A stretch of DNA of 7,682 nt from an uncultured Clostridia bacterium (lineage in GTDB: Bacteria; Bacillota; Clostridia; Oscillospirales; CAG-272). The notes under the pieces were generated by a model, which worked only from the letters and a program-made list of their open reading frames with translations, was not told the origin of the DNA and did no database searches. A program made the position numbers and the translations under genes. Below, piece by piece: positions 6,314 to 7,682 of the stretch (position 1 is the stretch's first letter; every line of letters starts with the position of its first letter). Location: NCBI GenBank assembly GCA_947304475.1, contig CAMZBE010000060.1, forward strand, positions 1-7,682, read 5' to 3'.

Positions 6314-6342
6314 ACTATACCATTTTCCAGCGTTTTTGTCAA
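6314..6342 (-). promoter_or_regulatory. sigma-A promoter for the cyclophilin-udp-Sir2 operon
   Basis: On the minus strand there is TTGACA (6337-6342), a 17-bp spacer and TATAGT (6314-6319), one mismatch from consensus in the -10 box. Transcription would begin near 6307, leaving a leader of about 43 nt before the cyclophilin ATG. It faces away from the yidC-fusion promoter; the two -35 boxes are 54 bp apart. Confidence 0.88.
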
Positions 6343-6396
6343 GCCGGAAGCGGGCGGGGAAGGGGTACCGACGCCCCCGGTTTTTTCCGCGGGGGA

Positions 6397-6425
6397 TTGA
6401 CAGAAAAGCGACAAAGTAGTATAAT
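6397..6425 (+). promoter_or_regulatory. consensus sigma-A promoter for the YidC-fusion gene
   Basis: There is a perfect TTGACA (6397-6402), a 17-bp spacer and a perfect TATAAT (6420-6425). Transcription would start near 6432. Just upstream (6374-6395) is an imperfect palindrome, CCCCCGG and CCGCGGGGG around a run of six T; its role is unknown. Confidence 0.92.
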
Positions 6426-6431
6426 ACTTTT

Positions 6432-6513
6432 TCGGTAAGTCGCCCGCACGCGTCGGGCGGGCATCATCAAAAACGGGCGTCCGGGGAAAGTCCCCGCTCC
6501 GCCGGAGGAGTAT
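6432..6513 (+). promoter_or_regulatory. structured 5' leader and ribosome binding site of the YidC-fusion gene
   Basis: The predicted 82-nt leader can form three successive helices. CGCCCG (6441-6446) pairs with CGGGCG (6454-6459). CGGGGA (6482-6487) pairs with TCCCCG (6491-6496). A 4-bp helix CTCC/GGAG (6497-6500 with 6504-6507) includes part of the Shine-Dalgarno GGAGGAG (6504-6510). The last could mask ribosome access. I recognise no known riboswitch class, and in GC-rich DNA such helices may occur by chance. Confidence 0.4.
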
Positions 6514-7682
6514 ATGACCAAAGTCCTTTCCTGGATCGCGGCGGCGCTCGGCGTCGTGATCCGTCCCTGTTACAGTCTGACGGGGAATTACGCGCTGGCG
6601 ATCCTGCTCTTCGTTCTGATCTCGAAGATCATACTGCTCCCGCTCTCGATCTGGCTGCAGTACAACAGCATCAAACTCGTGAAGATGCAGCCCGAGGTCA
6701 ACTGGCTGAACGTCCACCACTTCGGGGATCGGGAGACCATCGCCCTCGAACGCGCGAAGATCAACAAGAAATACGGGTACAACGTCTGGCTGGGACTGGT
6801 CCCGATCATCGTCCAGTTCATTCTGCTGCTCGGCGTCGTACAGGTCATCTATCACCCCCTGAACTACGTTCTCGGGATCGACGCCGCCACCATTTCCGAA
6901 ATCGAGGCGATCGCCTCGGAGATCTCGGGGATGTCGAGCGGGGAGAGCGCGATCCAGTTGACGGCGATCGACCTGATCAAGAGCGACGCCGCCCGGTTCG
7001 CGACGGTCGACGCGTCGGTTCTGTCTTCGATCTCGTCTCTCAACATGACGCTCTTCGGGCTTTCGCTCGCGGTGCTTCCCATCAAGAAACTGGGAATCAC
7101 GCTGCTCTTCCCGGCGCTCGCCGGCGGCTCGTCGTGGCTGCTCTGCTACACGCAGAACAGAAGCCAGGTGCTCCAGGCAGAGCAGAGCAAGTGGAACAAA
7201 TACGGGCTGATGGCGTTCTCGGTCGGGCTTTCGCTCTATCTCGGGTTCGGCGTCCCCGCCGGTATCGCCTACTACTGGACGCTCTCGAATCTGACGGCGA
7301 TCTTGCAGATGTATCTGCTCAATATCGCGATCAACCCCAAGAAGCACGTCGACTACGAGGAACTGCGCAAAAGCCAGACGGCGCTTTCGGAACTCCACGC
7401 GCTTACCCGCGCGGGGAAACCCGAGGGGAAGGATCCCAACCGCAAACGCGAGAAAGCCGACTTCAAGCGTTTCTTCCGCGTCACCAACAAGCACCTCGTT
7501 TTCTACTCCGAGAAGAGCGGCTTCTGGAAATATTACGCCGATATCATTGAAGAGTTGCTTCGCCGAACCAACCTGAAGATCCATTACGTCACCAACGATC
7601 CCGACGACGCGATCTTCGAGAGGGCGAAGACCGAACCGCGGCTCGTCCCTTACTATATCGGGACGCGTAAGATCGTGATGGC
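6514..7682 (+). CDS. YidC/Oxa1 membrane protein insertase fused to CDP-glycerol glycerophosphotransferase-like domain (3' end outside window)
   Basis: 389 residues are visible and the frame is still open at the window end. Residues 1-275 are a YidC/Oxa1 insertase. A first membrane helix NYALAILLFVLISKIILLPL (25-44) carries Lys38 where many YidC have the groove Arg. It is followed by a cytoplasmic hairpin (about 49-90), helix VWLGLVPIIVQFILLLGVVQVIY (91-113), a 60-residue external loop ending SLNMTLFGL (176-183), a helix near 193-212, and FGVPAGIAYYWTLSNLTAILQMYLL (245-269). No lipoprotein signal precedes it, unlike SpoIIIJ. After a charged linker (276-316), the chain reads LVFYSEKSGFWKYYADIIEELL (328-349), IHYVTNDPDDAIF (356-368) and PRLVPYYIGTRKIVM. 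This matches the N-terminal part of the clostridial CDP-glycerol glycerophosphotransferase family, which transfers glycerophosphate in teichoic-acid-like polymer synthesis; the catalytic part lies beyond 7682. GGAGGAG 3 nt before the ATG decides the start. YidC inserts and folds membrane proteins; the fused domain suggests a dedicated envelope-polymer role, which is inference. Confidence 0.88.
   Translation, partial: MTKVLSWIAAALGVVIRPCYSLTGNYALAILLFVLISKIILLPLSIWLQYNSIKLVKMQPEVNWLNVHHFGDRETIALERAKINKKYGYNVWLGLVPIIVQFILLLGVVQVIYHPLNYVLGIDAATISEIEAIASEISGMSSGESAIQLTAIDLIKSDAARFATVDASVLSSISSLNMTLFGLSLAVLPIKKLGITLLFPALAGGSSWLLCYTQNRSQVLQAEQSKWNKYGLMAFSVGLSLYLGFGVPAGIAYYWTLSNLTAILQMYLLNIAINPKKHVDYEELRKSQTALSELHALTRAGKPEGKDPNRKREKADFKRFFRVTNKHLVFYSEKSGFWKYYADIIEELLRRTNLKIHYVTNDPDDAIFERAKTEPRLVPYYIGTRKIVM

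Noticed and set aside
6483..6500. GGGGAAAGTCCCCGCTCC resembles the GAGGAAAGTCCGGGCTCC core of RNase P RNA
   Set aside because: The protein-coding gene begins 14 nt later and none of the rest of RNase P RNA is present; it is a simple hairpin.
6301..7584. 427-codon minus-strand frame opposite the YidC fusion
   Set aside because: It runs through the divergent promoters and is charged and repetitive, while the opposite strand encodes recognisable YidC with a strong ribosome binding site.

Overview
The window looks like chromosomal DNA of a GC-rich Bacillota, most likely an uncultured-type Clostridia relative. Supporting signs are near-consensus sigma-A promoters (TTGACA-N17-TATAAT), strong GGAGG-type ribosome binding sites, the cysE-cysS pair, a SpoVB/MurJ-like flippase, and a YidC insertase fused to a CDP-glycerol glycerophosphotransferase-type domain. 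No phage, transposon, CRISPR array, tRNA or rRNA was seen. The assignment to Clostridia is inference from gene content.

Layout. All genes from 1 to 6264 run on the minus strand; the last gene, from 6514 to the window end, runs on the plus strand. Read in the direction of minus-strand transcription: a divergent promoter region (6265-6513) drives an operon of a membrane-anchored cyclophilin (5584-6264), uridine phosphorylase (4813-5583) and a Sir2 deacylase (4056-4799). These are packed with 0 and 13 bp gaps. An intergenic stretch with two hairpins, one a likely terminator, follows. Next comes a polytopic MATE/MOP-superfamily flippase of the SpoVB/MurJ type (2395-3852). Its probable true start codon appears to be ACG rather than ATG. 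A consensus promoter whose -35 box overlaps the flippase stop codon then drives cysE (serine O-acetyltransferase, 1609-2322) and cysS (cysteinyl-tRNA synthetase, 190-1605), 3 bp apart. A strong hairpin terminator follows, and then the 5' end of a [2Fe-2S] ferredoxin-domain gene that leaves the window (1-131).

On the plus strand, a consensus promoter (6397-6425) and an 82-nt GC-rich leader lead into a two-domain gene (6514 to beyond 7682). It encodes a YidC/Oxa1 insertase followed by the start of a CDP-glycerol glycerophosphotransferase-like domain.

How the genes fit together: cysE makes O-acetylserine for cysteine synthesis and cysS charges cysteine onto tRNA, a classical Bacillota pairing. 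The flippase and the YidC-glycerophosphotransferase fusion both point to cell-envelope assembly. Uridine phosphorylase and Sir2 are a nucleoside-salvage and an NAD-consuming enzyme in one transcription unit; a functional link between them is only a guess.

The most striking observation is that cysS, normally essential, carries an in-frame TAG exactly where Gln is expected, with full catalytic motifs on both sides. None of the six complete genes terminates in TAG (four TGA, two TAA). This could be a point mutation, an assembly error, or amber suppression/recoding. The window alone cannot decide.
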